From Lachnospiraceae bacterium (lineage in GTDB: Bacteria; Bacillota; Clostridia; Lachnospirales; Lachnospiraceae), in the NCBI GenBank assembly GCA_020860755.1, contig JAJBTQ010000008.1, forward strand, positions 1-64,000: 64,000 nucleotides of DNA. Direction: 5' to 3'. Numbering within the stretch: the first letter of the stretch is position 1; the number at the start of each line of letters is the position of its first letter. Position numbers and translations under genes: made by a program. The notes under the pieces were generated by a model. That model did no database searches. It saw only the letters and a program-made list of their open reading frames with translations, and was not told where the DNA came from. This document shows, in pieces, positions 25,069-33,786 of the stretch.

Positions 25069-28000
25069 TTTTCTCCACTCCTAACACTACCTTGTGCCCA
25101 TTGATATCCCATTCCTTCCGATAACCGGAAAGCTCATTGGGGAAGATGTCAGTCGCTAAAACGTCTTTTTGAATCTCTTCCCTGTGTGCCTCAAACACAT
25201 CACAGATCTCCGGTTCGGCCACATAAGTAAGGGTGATGCGGTCCATCACCTCAAATCCGGCTTCCTTGCGCATCGTCTGCACTTTGCTGACGATCTCGCG
25301 GAGCAGTCCCTCCTCGATCAGCTCCGGAGTCAGATGCTCATCCAGTACCACTGTGATATCATTCCCGGTCTCTACGGCAAAGCCCTCCATCTGCGTCACG
25401 GAGATGAGAAGGTCTTCCTCTGTCAGGATAATATTTTCCCCCGCTTCTGTCAACCTTATCTCCCCCGTTTTAGTCAGCTCATCATAAGCGGCAGGACCGT
25501 CGATGGAGGTCAGTGCGGCTTTGATCGCTCCAACCTGCTTTCCGTACTTCGGGCCGACGGTCTTGAGCTGAGGTTTAAACTCGTAGTCCGTGTATTGGCT
25601 GACATCGTCTGTGAATGTCACGCGCTTTACATTCAGCTCGTCCTCGACAATGCGGATATAGTACTCCGGCAGCACTGCGTCCGCCTTTACGAGCATCTCC
25701 CCGATGGGCTGACGGTTTTTGATGCCGGAAGTGTTCCGGGCCGCCCGGCCAAGGACAACGATCTGCAAGACCCGATCCATCTGCTCCTCCAGTTCCGGAT
25801 CGATCATCGACTCGTCACACACCGGATAATCGCAAAGGTGGACACTCTCCGGTGCGTCTTTGTCGATGCTGCACACCAGATTGCGGTAAATGTCCTCCGT
25901 CATGAACGGGATCATCGGTGCAGCCGCTTTCGCGATCTCTACGAGCGCAGTATAGAGCGTCATATAGGCATTGATCTTATCCTGCTCCATGCCGCCCGCC
26001 CAGTAGCGCTCCCGTCCGCGGCGCACATACCAGTTGCTCATCTCCTCCACAAACGCCTGAAGTGCTCTCGCGGCCTCCGGGATCCGGTAGTGGTCCAGAT
26101 GGTCGTCCACCGCCTTGACGGTAGAGTTTAAGCGGGACAAAAGCCAGCGGTCCATGACAGACAAGGTCGCATAGTCCAGCGTATATTTTGTCGCGTCAAA
26201 TTCATCGATGTTTGCATAGAGTACATAAAACGCATAGGTGTTCCACAGCGTGCCCATGAACTTGCGCTGCCCCTCCACCACGGCTTTCCCGTGAAAACGG
26301 TTGGGCAGCCAGGGAGCCGAGTTGATATAGAAATACCAGCGGATCGCGTCAGCGCCGTACTGATCCAGCGCTTCGAACGGATCGACCGCATTGCCCTTGG
26401 ATTTGCTCATCTTCTGTCCGTTCTCATCCTGCACGTGTCCCATGACGATCACGTTCTCATAGGGAGAGCAGTCAAACAGCAGAGTGGACTCCGCCATCAG
26501 AGAGTGAAACCAGCCTCTCGTCTGGTCCACAGCCTCCGAGATGAACTGCGCCGGGAACTGTTCGCGGAACACATCCTCATTTTCAAACGGATAGTGATGC
26601 TGCGCAAACGGCATGGCACCCGAATCAAACCAGCAGTCAATGACTTCCGGTACCCGGTGCATCTCCTTTCCGCAGCAGGGACAGGGGATTGTGACCGCAT
26701 CGATATAGGGGCGATGCAGTTCCACCTTTGCCGCCTCCGGATCGCCGCTCTTTTCGGCAAGCTCCGCGCGGCTAGCGATAGATTCCTGATGTCCGCACTC
26801 GCATTCCCAGATATTTAAGGGAGTTCCCCAGTAGCGGTTCCGTGAGATGGCCCAGTCCTGAATGTTCTCCAGCCAGTTGCCAAACCGCCCCTTTCCGATG
26901 GACTCGGGGATCCAGTTGACCGTATCGTTGTTGGCGAGCAGGTTGTCTCTCACCGCAGTCTCTTTGATATACCATGACTCCCGGGCATAGTAGATGAGCG
27001 GAGTGTCACATCGCCAGCAGTGGGGATACTCATGCTCAAACTTCGGCGCATCGAAGAGCTTCCCCTCCTTATCCAGATCCGTGAGAATGATCGGATCCGC
27101 GTCCTTTACAAAAACGCCGGCCCAGGGGGTCTCCTCAGACATCTCTCCTTTGCTGTCCACAAGCTGCACGAACGGCAGGTCATACTCCCGTCCCACGCGG
27201 GCGTCATCCTCGCCGAACGCCGGTGCGATGTGGACGATCCCTGTGCCGTCCGACATCGTGACATAGTCGTCGCAGGTGACAAAAAAGGCTTTCTTGTCCT
27301 GTTTTGCCGCCTCCTTTGCGGTACACGCAAAGAGAGGTTCGTACTCCTTGTATTCCAGCTCCGTCCCCTTCATAGTCTCAAGGATCTCGGCGGAATCGCC
27401 GAGCACCTGCTCCAGCAGTTCCTGTGCCATATAATAGGTATATCCGTCTTCGGCACGCACTTTTACATAGGTATCTTCCGGGTTGACACAAAGTGCAAGG
27501 TTGCTCGGAAGCGTCCACGGTGTCGTCGTCCACGCGAGGAAAAAGGCGTCCTCTCCCTTTACACGAAAGCGGACGATGGCGGAGCGCTCCTTCACCGTCT
27601 TGTACCCCTGAGAGACCTCCGCCGTGGAAAGCGGAGTGCCGCAGCGCGGGCAGTAGGGTACGATCTTAAAGCCGCGGTAAAGCAGGCCCTTATTCCAGAT
27701 CCGGTTTAGAGCCCACCACTCGGACTCGATATAGTCATCCTCATAGGTGATGTAGGGGTCATCCATGTCCGCCCAGAATCCTACTTTTTTCGAGAAGTCC
27801 TCCCACATTCCTTTGTAGCGCCAGACCGACTCCTTGCACTTTTCGACGAATGGCTCGATGCCGTAGGCCTCGATCTGGTCTTTTCCGTCCAAGCCGAGCT
27901 CCCGCTCCACTTCCAGCTCTACCGGAAGCCCGTGGGTGTCCCATCCGGCCTTTCGCGGGACCAGCTCGCCCTTCATCGTATGATAGCGGGGGATCATATC

Positions 28001-28195
28001 TTTGATCACGCGGGTCAGCACATGGCCGATATGCGGCTTGCCGTTTGCCGTCGGTGGTCCGTCATAGAACGTGTAAACCTCACAGCCCTCACGGTTTTTA
28101 ATACTCTTTCGAAAGATGTCATTCTCCTGCCAGAAGTCGCTTACGCTCTTTTCTCTCTCCACAAAATTCATGTTGGTTGGGACTTTCTCATACAT
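25061..28195 (-). CDS. ileS: Isoleucyl-tRNA synthetase
   Basis: A 1044-residue class I aminoacyl-tRNA synthetase. The HIGH motif appears as GKPHIGH near residues 57-63 and the KMSKS motif as QKMSKSKG near 600; an editing CP1 domain lies between them, and zinc-binding cysteine pairs occur (CPRCG, CPCCG). The length and C-terminal extension fit the eukaryote-like IleS2 clade rather than the E. coli-like one; this is a judgement from length and motif style. I start at 28195 (MYEKVPTNMNFVERE) behind GAGGAG rather than 28312, which would read through the T-box terminator. Preceded by an isoleucine T-box; glgP follows. Confidence 0.96.
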   Translation of the reverse strand: MYEKVPTNMNFVEREKSVSDFWQENDIFRKSIKNREGCEVYTFYDGPPTANGKPHIGHVLTRVIKDMIPRYHTMKGELVPRKAGWDTHGLPVELEVERELGLDGKDQIEAYGIEPFVEKCKESVWRYKGMWEDFSKKVGFWADMDDPYITYEDDYIESEWWALNRIWNKGLLYRGFKIVPYCPRCGTPLSTAEVSQGYKTVKERSAIVRFRVKGEDAFFLAWTTTPWTLPSNLALCVNPEDTYVKVRAEDGYTYYMAQELLEQVLGDSAEILETMKGTELEYKEYEPLFACTAKEAAKQDKKAFFVTCDDYVTMSDGTGIVHIAPAFGEDDARVGREYDLPFVQLVDSKGEMSEETPWAGVFVKDADPIILTDLDKEGKLFDAPKFEHEYPHCWRCDTPLIYYARESWYIKETAVRDNLLANNDTVNWIPESIGKGRFGNWLENIQDWAISRNRYWGTPLNIWECECGHQESIASRAELAEKSGDPEAAKVELHRPYIDAVTIPCPCCGKEMHRVPEVIDCWFDSGAMPFAQHHYPFENEDVFREQFPAQFISEAVDQTRGWFHSLMAESTLLFDCSPYENVIVMGHVQDENGQKMSKSKGNAVDPFEALDQYGADAIRWYFYINSAPWLPNRFHGKAVVEGQRKFMGTLWNTYAFYVLYANIDEFDATKYTLDYATLSVMDRWLLSRLNSTVKAVDDHLDHYRIPEAARALQAFVEEMSNWYVRRGRERYWAGGMEQDKINAYMTLYTALVEIAKAAAPMIPFMTEDIYRNLVCSIDKDAPESVHLCDYPVCDESMIDPELEEQMDRVLQIVVLGRAARNTSGIKNRQPIGEMLVKADAVLPEYYIRIVEDELNVKRVTFTDDVSQYTDYEFKPQLKTVGPKYGKQVGAIKAALTSIDGPAAYDELTKTGEIRLTEAGENIILTEEDLLISVTQMEGFAVETGNDITVVLDEHLTPELIEEGLLREIVSKVQTMRKEAGFEVMDRITLTYVAEPEICDVFEAHREEIQKDVLATDIFPNELSGYRKEWDINGHKVVLGVEKNE

Positions 28196-28225
28196 CGCGG
28201 GTCTCCTCACTCTCTTAATTATTAT

Positions 28226-28490
28226 AAAGAAAAGCCCCCATCCGAATAGGATGAGGGCATATGCCGTCACGTTAAACCACCTGTTCGAAGTACTTGGCAC
28301 ACCGTGCCGCATACCGTTTCCCCATAACGGAGGAAAAACCCGTCAGCCTCTACTCTGCCGCTGCATTTCAAAGCTGAAGCTCGGAAGGGATGTTCGGCTG
28401 GAACTACTGATACCGGCTCACACCAACCCGGCTCGCTTGGAAACTTCATTCCAGATTACTGTCTTCGTCACAGCTTTTCTCTTTCAAAAC
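28226..28490 (-). promoter_or_regulatory. T-box riboswitch (isoleucine) upstream of ileS
   Basis: The leader of about 290 nt carries a T-box-like sequence AACAGGTGGTTTAACGTG (revcomp around 28268-28286). A strong terminator follows: 28234-28243 paired with 28249-28258 and a minus-strand TTTTCTTT tail. In stem I, GAGCCGGTATCAGTAG places the specifier ATC (Ile) at 28409-28411. Uncharged tRNA-Ile would stabilise the antiterminator and switch on ileS and glgP. The T-box core is slightly longer than the common GGTGGTACCGCG form. Confidence 0.88.
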
Positions 28491-28496
28491 ACCTGC

Positions 28497-28525
28497 ATTA
28501 TACGTGGAATAAAAAAAATTGTCAA
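28497..28525 (-). promoter_or_regulatory. Consensus promoter of the T-box-ileS-glgP operon
   Basis: Minus strand TTGACA (28525-28520), 17-bp spacer, TATAAT (28502-28497): a perfect sigma-A promoter, back to back with the pncB promoter. Confidence 0.93.
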
Positions 28526-28536
28526 TCCTTTTTCCC

Positions 28537-28565
28537 TTTACTACGCTGAAAAAAGCGAGTATACT
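28537..28565 (+). promoter_or_regulatory. Sigma-A promoter of pncB
   Basis: TTTACT (28537-28542), 17-bp spacer, TATACT (28560-28565). Its -35 lies 11 bp from the -35 of the divergent ileS promoter. Confidence 0.8.
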
Positions 28566-28608
28566 GTTCACACAGAAAAAACCGCCGCACTTTAGGAGGG
28601 TACCTATC

Positions 28609-30081
28609 ATGAGATCGTCAAACCTGACTCTGTTGACTGACTTATATGAGATCACGATGATGCAGGGATATTTTAAAACCGGCAATCGGGATGTTGTCGT
28701 ATTTGACATGTTCTATCGCGACAATCCTTCCGGGGGCGGATACGCCATTGCCGCCGGCTTGGAACAGGTTATCGAGTATATTGACAACCTGCAGTTTACC
28801 ACGGACGACATTCGCTATCTGGAAAGCCTCGGAATGTTCGACGATGATTTCTTAAAATACTTAAGCACGTTCCGTTTTTCCGGCAGCATCTATGCCATCC
28901 CGGAGGGGACCATTATCTTTCCGCGGGAACCGATCATCAAAGTCATCGCTCCCATTATGGAGGCACAGCTCTTAGAGACGGCCATCCTAAACATCATCAA
29001 TCACCAGAGCCTGATCGCAACAAAGGCGTCACGCGTCTGCTACGCGGCGAAGGGAGACGGCGTCATGGAGTTCGGACTCCGCCGGGCACAGGGACCCGAC
29101 TCCGGTATCCTGGGCGCAAGGGCGGCTGTTATCGGCGGATGCAACGGTACGTCCAATGTGCTGGCCGGACAGACGTTCAACATTCCGGTAAAAGGGACCC
29201 ATGCCCACAGCTGGATCATGAGTTTTCCGGATGAGTACACCGCTTTCAAGACCTATGCGGAGTTTTATCCCAACGCATGCACCCTGCTCGTTGACACCTA
29301 TGACACGTTAAAATCCGGTCTCCCCAATGCCATCCGTGTCTTCACGGAAATGAGGGATTCCGGCATAGAAATGAAAAACTACGGAATCCGTATGGACAGC
29401 GGCGACCTGGCATATCTCTCCAAAAAGGCCCGGAAGATGCTGGATGACGCCGGATTCCCGGATGCTGTCATTACCGCTTCCAATGATCTGGACGAATACC
29501 TGATCGAGACGTTAAAGAGTCAGGGAGCTATGATCACATCCTGGGGTGTCGGCACAAGCCTGATCACCTCCAAGGATTGGCCGGCGTTCGGCGGAGTATA
29601 TAAGCTTGCCGCCATCCGGGATGAGAACGGTAAATTTATCCCGAAGATCAAGCTTTCCGAAAACACAGAGAAGGTCACCAACCCCGGCAATAAAGATATC
29701 TATCGCATCTATGACAGAACGACCGGGAAGATCCGGGCGGATCTGATCTGTCTCACCGGGGAAACGTTTGACGAATCCGAGGATATGACTCTCTACGATC
29801 CGATCGACACCTGGAAGCGAACACACCTGCCCGGCGGCACCTACACCATGAGAAGTCTGCTCGTACCTATCTTTGATGAGGGGAAATGTGTCTACACCTC
29901 TCCCACCGTTTTGGATATTCAAAAGATCTGTGATCGGGAAAAGGGCACGCTCTGGGATGAAAACATGCGTTTTGTCAATCCGGCCGAGGTGTATGTGGAC
30001 CTTTCGGATCAGCTGTATCGCATGAAAATGAAAGTCTTTAATGAGATGAGTGCCGAACAGCTAAAGGAAGACGAACGCTGA
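28609..30081 (+). CDS. pncB: Nicotinate phosphoribosyltransferase
   Basis: A 490-residue enzyme joining nicotinate and PRPP to give nicotinate mononucleotide in NAD salvage. It begins NLTLLTDLYEITMMQGYF, the family's N-terminal signature, and contains FGLRRAQGPDSGILGARAA around residue 155, KGTHAHSWIMSF with the phosphorylated/catalytic His near 200 and RMDSGDLAYLSKKAR around 262. The start at 28609 has AGGAGGG 8 nt upstream; the longer frame from 28519 overlaps the divergent promoters. It is monocistronic, with a hairpin terminator near 30131. Confidence 0.95.
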   Translation: MRSSNLTLLTDLYEITMMQGYFKTGNRDVVVFDMFYRDNPSGGGYAIAAGLEQVIEYIDNLQFTTDDIRYLESLGMFDDDFLKYLSTFRFSGSIYAIPEGTIIFPREPIIKVIAPIMEAQLLETAILNIINHQSLIATKASRVCYAAKGDGVMEFGLRRAQGPDSGILGARAAVIGGCNGTSNVLAGQTFNIPVKGTHAHSWIMSFPDEYTAFKTYAEFYPNACTLLVDTYDTLKSGLPNAIRVFTEMRDSGIEMKNYGIRMDSGDLAYLSKKARKMLDDAGFPDAVITASNDLDEYLIETLKSQGAMITSWGVGTSLITSKDWPAFGGVYKLAAIRDENGKFIPKIKLSENTEKVTNPGNKDIYRIYDRTTGKIRADLICLTGETFDESEDMTLYDPIDTWKRTHLPGGTYTMRSLLVPIFDEGKCVYTSPTVLDIQKICDREKGTLWDENMRFVNPAEVYVDLSDQLYRMKMKVFNEMSAEQLKEDER

Positions 30082-30130
30082 AAAGACAACTCGGCATAAA
30101 CTCTTTCAAGGAAAAAATACAAAAAAAAGA

Positions 30131-30172
30131 ACAGGCAGAGGATCCATCCGATCCCCTGCCTGTATCATTTTA
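30131..30172 (+). terminator. Terminator after pncB
   Basis: ACAGGCAGAGGATC (30131-30144) pairs with GATCCCCTGCCTGT (30150-30163), one mismatch, followed by ATCATTTT. Confidence 0.7.
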
Positions 30173-30218
30173 CTTCATCTGATCCCCTGCCTGTAGTATT
30201 TTACTCTGTCTGATCCTC
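30148..30218. repeat. 31-bp tandem repeat at the marR 3' end
   Basis: Two copies of a 31-bp unit (30148-30178 and 30179-30209, differing at a few positions) plus a partial third (30210-30218, CTGATCCTC). Each carries GATCCCCTGCCTGTA then ATTTTACT. The first copy supplies one arm of the pncB terminator; the second contains the marR stop codon. Confidence 0.8.
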
Positions 30219-30710
30219 TATTCCTTCTTCCGTGAGACGTACTGCCTCCGACTCTATTACTTCTTCCAAGCGGTCCATCTGTTCGAGGCACTTGATAAAC
30301 TCATCCTTACCCATCTTGTTAATGACATTCCCGAAAAACGTCCGCAAAAACTCCTGCTGGGATTTCATCGCAGAGCGTCCGATCTCCGAGAGATAGATAT
30401 AGGTCCCTTTGCTGTCGTGCTCCCAGTAAACATATCCCTTGTTCTGCAGGTTTTGCACCAGACGGGAAACGCGGCTGATCGGAAAGTTCATTTCTTTGCT
30501 GATCTCGCTCAGATAGACCCTTGTCTCCGGTTCGTGAAGTCCCATTCGGCGAGCCAGATTGTAGAGGATCAGATAATCCGAAATAGACATTTCTTTGAAA
30601 ATCGTCGACAGATGACTGGAATCCATGGAGTAGCGAAGTCTTATCATCCGATTGCCAAGATCCAGTAACTCTTCATCTTGCTTTTCCGAATTCTCCTGCA
30701 ATTTGGCCAC
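30201..30710 (-). CDS. MarR family transcriptional regulator
   Basis: A 169-residue winged-helix regulator. The helix-turn-helix is seen in TRVYLSEISKEMNFPISRVSRLVQNLQNKGYV (about residues 63-94), with the wing WEHDSKGTYIYLSEIGR following, and long helices for dimerisation at each end. It starts behind AAAGGAGG. It lies downstream of crt on the same strand across a 108-bp AT-rich gap with no clear terminator, so co-transcription is possible. The ligand is unknown. Its last codons overlap the 31-bp tandem repeat, suggesting the C-terminus was altered by that duplication. Confidence 0.9.
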   Translation of the reverse strand: MAKLQENSEKQDEELLDLGNRMIRLRYSMDSSHLSTIFKEMSISDYLILYNLARRMGLHEPETRVYLSEISKEMNFPISRVSRLVQNLQNKGYVYWEHDSKGTYIYLSEIGRSAMKSQQEFLRTFFGNVINKMGKDEFIKCLEQMDRLEEVIESEAVRLTEEGIEDQTE

Positions 30711-30818
30711 CTCCTTTTCCTAAAAACCGATATTCCTCGATATTTTAACTGAAAATATTTTATCCCATAAATATTGCTATCCTGTGTACGGATTCTAAAG
30801 TTTTTATTATTTAATTTA

Positions 30819-31598
30819 TCAGAAATCCGTAAAATTCTTCTCTTTGCGTTTCTCCAAAAATGCCGTCATTCCCTCAACCTGATCATGCGTAGAGCAGGTG
30901 ATCCCGAACAGATTGGCCTCATATTCGACCGCGTTTTTGATATCCATATCATAGCCGTTGTTGATCGCTGCCTTCGCGACAGATACCGCAAAGCTGGCGT
31001 TATTTGCAATCTTTCCGGCCATCTTTTTTGCCGTATCCATCAGTTCTTCGGACGGAACAACTTTGTTGACGAGTCCGATGCGGTAGGCCTCCTGCGCATC
31101 GATGTTCGACCCTGTAAAGATGATCTCTTTCGCGCGGCCCATCCCGACTAAGCGGGCCAGTCTCTGTGTTCCGCCAAATCCCGGGATAATGCCCAGTCCC
31201 GTCTCCGGCTGAGCAAACACCGCGTTCTCGGAAGCGATTCGGATATCACACGCCATGGAAATCTCGCATCCTCCGCCCAGCGCGAATCCGTTGACCGCAG
31301 CGATGGTGACCTGTCTCATATTCTGCAACTTAAAGAACGGCGCCGCTGCGCGCATTCCAAATGCACGTCCCTCTGCACCGGTAAAGTTTACCATCTCCGC
31401 GATGTCGGCTCCCGCCACAAACGCTTTGTCTCCGTCACCGGTCAGGATCACTACCTTGATCTGATCATTGGCTTCGATCTCGCCGAGTGTCTGATCGAGC
31501 TCTTCTAACGTCTCACTGTTTAACGCGTTTAACGCCTTCGGTCTGCTGATCTTAAGGACCGCGATCGGGCCGTCTACTTCCAGTATTAAGTTGTTCAT
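30819..31598 (-). CDS. crt: Enoyl-CoA hydratase/crotonase
   Basis: A 259-residue crotonase-fold enzyme. The oxyanion-hole segments are GDKAFVAGADIAEM near residues 55-68 and AAVNGFALGGGCEISMACD near 98-116. Catalytic glutamates lie in GGGCEIS and in QPETGLGIIPGFGGTQRL near 131-148. Sequence style fits short-chain 3-hydroxybutyryl-CoA dehydratase of butyrate formation, but thl, hbd, bcd and etf genes are absent from the neighbourhood, so the physiological role is inferred. Starts behind AAGGAGG. A structured leader of about 120 nt precedes it. Confidence 0.9.
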   Translation of the reverse strand: MNNLILEVDGPIAVLKISRPKALNALNSETLEELDQTLGEIEANDQIKVVILTGDGDKAFVAGADIAEMVNFTGAEGRAFGMRAAAPFFKLQNMRQVTIAAVNGFALGGGCEISMACDIRIASENAVFAQPETGLGIIPGFGGTQRLARLVGMGRAKEIIFTGSNIDAQEAYRIGLVNKVVPSEELMDTAKKMAGKIANNASFAVSVAKAAINNGYDMDIKNAVEYEANLFGITCSTHDQVEGMTAFLEKRKEKNFTDF

Positions 31599-31639
31599 GG
31601 TATTCCTCCTTAAAATATAAAAATGACTATTAGTTGCTT

Positions 31640-31733
31640 TACTTTCGCTCTGAACGCTTATCTCGGGAACAGAGTCCCCTCGATGTTCGTTACACTCACA
31701 TCGGCTTTTTCTGCGTTATTAATATTTATTATA
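31640..31733 (-). other. Structured 5' leader of crt
   Basis: Downstream of a TATAAT (31733-31728) the minus-strand transcript would fold CGATGT (31698-31703 with 31681-31686) and GGGGAC-TCT-GTTCCC (31679-31665) as consecutive hairpins, then continue to AAGGAGG. There is no T-tract, so it is not a plain terminator. The compact double hairpin could be a cis-regulatory RNA or a repeated extragenic element; I do not recognise a known riboswitch class. Confidence 0.5.
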
Positions 31734-31859
31734 CCTCAACTATGTTAAAAAAACACAATTTTTTTCTTGCACATTTTGCCAATTAATGTGCGTTAAGTCT
31801 ATATTTGTGGTATGATAGTTAAGATAATTTTTAGAAATACACAGAAAGGACCCATTATT

Positions 31860-32369
31860 ATGAAAAAATTTTGGAATGAATTCAAGGAATTCGCATTTCA
31901 AGGCAACATGATGGATCTTGCCGTTGGCATGATCATCGGTTCCGCGTTCACCGCAATCGTCAGCGCACTTGTAGATGACCTCATCAATCCGGTCATCGGT
32001 ATTTTTACACAAGGCATTGATTTTTCAAATCTCTTTGTATCTTTAAACGGTCAGCACTATGATTCACTGGATGCCGCCGAGGCAGCCGGTGCCGCCGTTT
32101 TTAAGTATGGCTCATTCATATCCGCTGTCATTATCTTTATTATCACGGCTCTGGTCGTCTTTATCCTGGTAAAGGTCTTAAGCACCATGAGCAAGGGGAT
32201 GAAAAAGCAGGAGGAAGAGGAAGAGGCTCCGACAACCAAAACCTGCCCTTACTGCCAGTCTGAGATCAGCATTCTTGCGACCCGCTGCCCCAACTGCACA
32301 TCCCAGCTTCCGGTCGAAGAGGAGGAGCAGACACCGGCCGCTGAGCCGGAACCGGCACCTGCTGAGTAG
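31860..32369 (+). CDS. mscL: Large-conductance mechanosensitive channel with C-terminal zinc ribbon
   Basis: A 169-residue MscL. The N-terminal helix and TM1 read [20 protein letters not shown], the hallmark of the pentameric tension-gated channel. A periplasmic loop and TM2 ([20 protein letters not shown]) follow. After the usual C-terminal helix it adds a zinc-ribbon motif CPYC-x10-CPNC near residues 137-152 and an acidic Pro/Ala/Glu tail, lengthening it beyond the typical 130-150 residues. The start at 31860 follows AAAGGA. It protects against hypo-osmotic shock. Zinc-ribbon MscL variants occur in Clostridia by my recollection. Confidence 0.93.
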   Translation: MKKFWNEFKEFAFQGNMMDLAVGMIIGSAFTAIVSALVDDLINPVIGIFTQGIDFSNLFVSLNGQHYDSLDAAEAAGAAVFKYGSFISAVIIFIITALVVFILVKVLSTMSKGMKKQEEEEEAPTTKTCPYCQSEISILATRCPNCTSQLPVEEEEQTPAAEPEPAPAE

Positions 32370-32417
32370 TAAACCCGATTCCGTTGTATCACGGTTCACT
32401 ACACCGCTTACATTTAT

Positions 32418-33473
32418 ATGCTTCAGAATTACGACTTAAACCGCTTAACCGAACCGCTGCTTTTTTGGTATGCTTCCCATGCCCGCGTCCTTCCGTGGCG
32501 GGAGGATGTGACGCCCTACCGCATCTGGGTATCCGAGATCATGCTGCAGCAGACCCGGGTTGAGGCGGTAAAGCCGTACTTCAACCGATTTGTCGGGGAA
32601 CTTCCCTCCGTGCAGGCGCTCGCCGAATGTGAGGAGGACCGCCTGCTCAAGCTCTGGGAAGGCCTCGGCTATTATAACAGAGTTCGAAATATGCAGGAGG
32701 CAGCCCGGACCGTGATGTCCGATTACGGCGGCTGTCTGCCTGCCGATTATAAGGCTCTCCTCTCCTTAAAGGGGATCGGGCGCTATACAGCCGGAGCCAT
32801 CGCATCCATCGCCTTTAACCTTCCGGTTCCCGCAGTGGACGGCAATGTACTCCGGGTTTTAATGCGCGCTGCAGCAAACGATGCTGACATCGCACGCCCT
32901 GCGACCCGGTCAGAAGCGGAACGTCTGCTTGCCGGGGTCATCCCCGACGGACACGCATCCGAGTATAATCAGGCACTGATGGAACTCGGTGCCACTGTCT
33001 GTCTTCCAAACGGAGAGCCGCTGTGTCACGAATGTCCCTGGCTCTCTCTGTGTGAGGCAAAGCGTCAGGGTATTGTTACGCAGCTTCCGGTAAAGCAAAA
33101 ACAAAAAGCCAGAAGATGTGAAGACCGTACGGTGCTGATCCTTCGCGATGACAGCCGGATCGCCTTAAACAAACGGCCGGACCGCGGTCTTCTTGCCGGT
33201 ATGTATGAGCTTCCCAACCGGACCGGTCACCTGACGGGGGATGAGGTAGTCCGGGAAGTGGAACAGATGAACCTGCGCCCGCTTAGGGTGACCAGACTCG
33301 AGGATGCCGTGCACATCTTCTCCCATGTGGAATGGCATTTGACAGGCTATCTGGTAGAAATAGATCCGCTGACGATAAACGAGGCGGATCTTCTGTTTGT
33401 CGAAGTTGAGGACGCACGGGATAAGTATCCGATCCCCGCTGCGTTTTCGGCGTATATAAAATATCTGGTGTGA
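32418..33473 (+). CDS. mutY: A/G-specific adenine DNA glycosylase
   Basis: A 351-residue base-excision enzyme removing adenine opposite 8-oxoguanine. The N-terminal catalytic domain has LQQTRVEAV with the catalytic Glu near residue 44, the helix-hairpin-helix LKGIGRYTAGAIASIAF near 116-132 and VDGNV with the catalytic Asp. The [4Fe-4S] cysteines follow as C-x7-C-x2-C-x5-C (CLPNGEPLCHECPWLSLC); the first spacing is one longer than in E. coli MutY. A C-terminal Nudix-like domain (ALNKRPDRGLLAGMYELP) recognises 8-oxoG. No clear ribosome site precedes the ATG. It follows mscL by 48 bp. Confidence 0.95.
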   Translation: MLQNYDLNRLTEPLLFWYASHARVLPWREDVTPYRIWVSEIMLQQTRVEAVKPYFNRFVGELPSVQALAECEEDRLLKLWEGLGYYNRVRNMQEAARTVMSDYGGCLPADYKALLSLKGIGRYTAGAIASIAFNLPVPAVDGNVLRVLMRAAANDADIARPATRSEAERLLAGVIPDGHASEYNQALMELGATVCLPNGEPLCHECPWLSLCEAKRQGIVTQLPVKQKQKARRCEDRTVLILRDDSRIALNKRPDRGLLAGMYELPNRTGHLTGDEVVREVEQMNLRPLRVTRLEDAVHIFSHVEWHLTGYLVEIDPLTINEADLLFVEVEDARDKYPIPAAFSAYIKYLV

Positions 33474-33786
33474 AACTGAGAAATTTTATGATACAAAGAG
33501 GAAGCCGATGCTTTCGCACCGGCTTATACATGAAAAAGATTTATAAAAAAGGAAAATGTAATAGTTAAAAGCACAATAGGCTTCTTGTGAGTGTTAGTAT
33601 AAAGTCCAAATGTCACATCTTTGTTTGCGGAATTTGATAAAACTATAAATAAAAAATGAACATTTTGTTAACACGGGCGTTTTTGGCTTGTTTGTTTATG
33701 ATCAGCCTGTATGAAAAAATGCCGCCTCATTCGCAAAATCATGCAGATGCAGGCGGCAATTTGTTTATAATCTTTAAAAAATAAAT
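33474..33786. other. Intergenic region between mutY and atpC
   Basis: An AT-rich 313-bp gap where two converging units end. It holds a weak hairpin after mutY (AAGCCGATG 33502-33510 with CACCGGCTT 33517-33525, no good T-run) and the atp operon terminator. I see no credible ORF or RNA gene in the rest. Confidence 0.6.
33713..33758 (-). terminator. Terminator of the ATP synthase operon
   Basis: TGCCGCCT (33720-33727) pairs with AGGCGGCA (33751-33758) and is followed on the minus strand by ATTTTTTC. Confidence 0.85.

Noticed and set aside
28196..28312. N-terminal extension of ileS
   Set aside because: It would translate the T-box terminator and lacks a ribosome site; GAGGAG supports 28195.
30148..30218. 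CRISPR-like repeats
   Set aside because: Units are contiguous without spacers, only two and a part, and no cas gene is present anywhere in the window.
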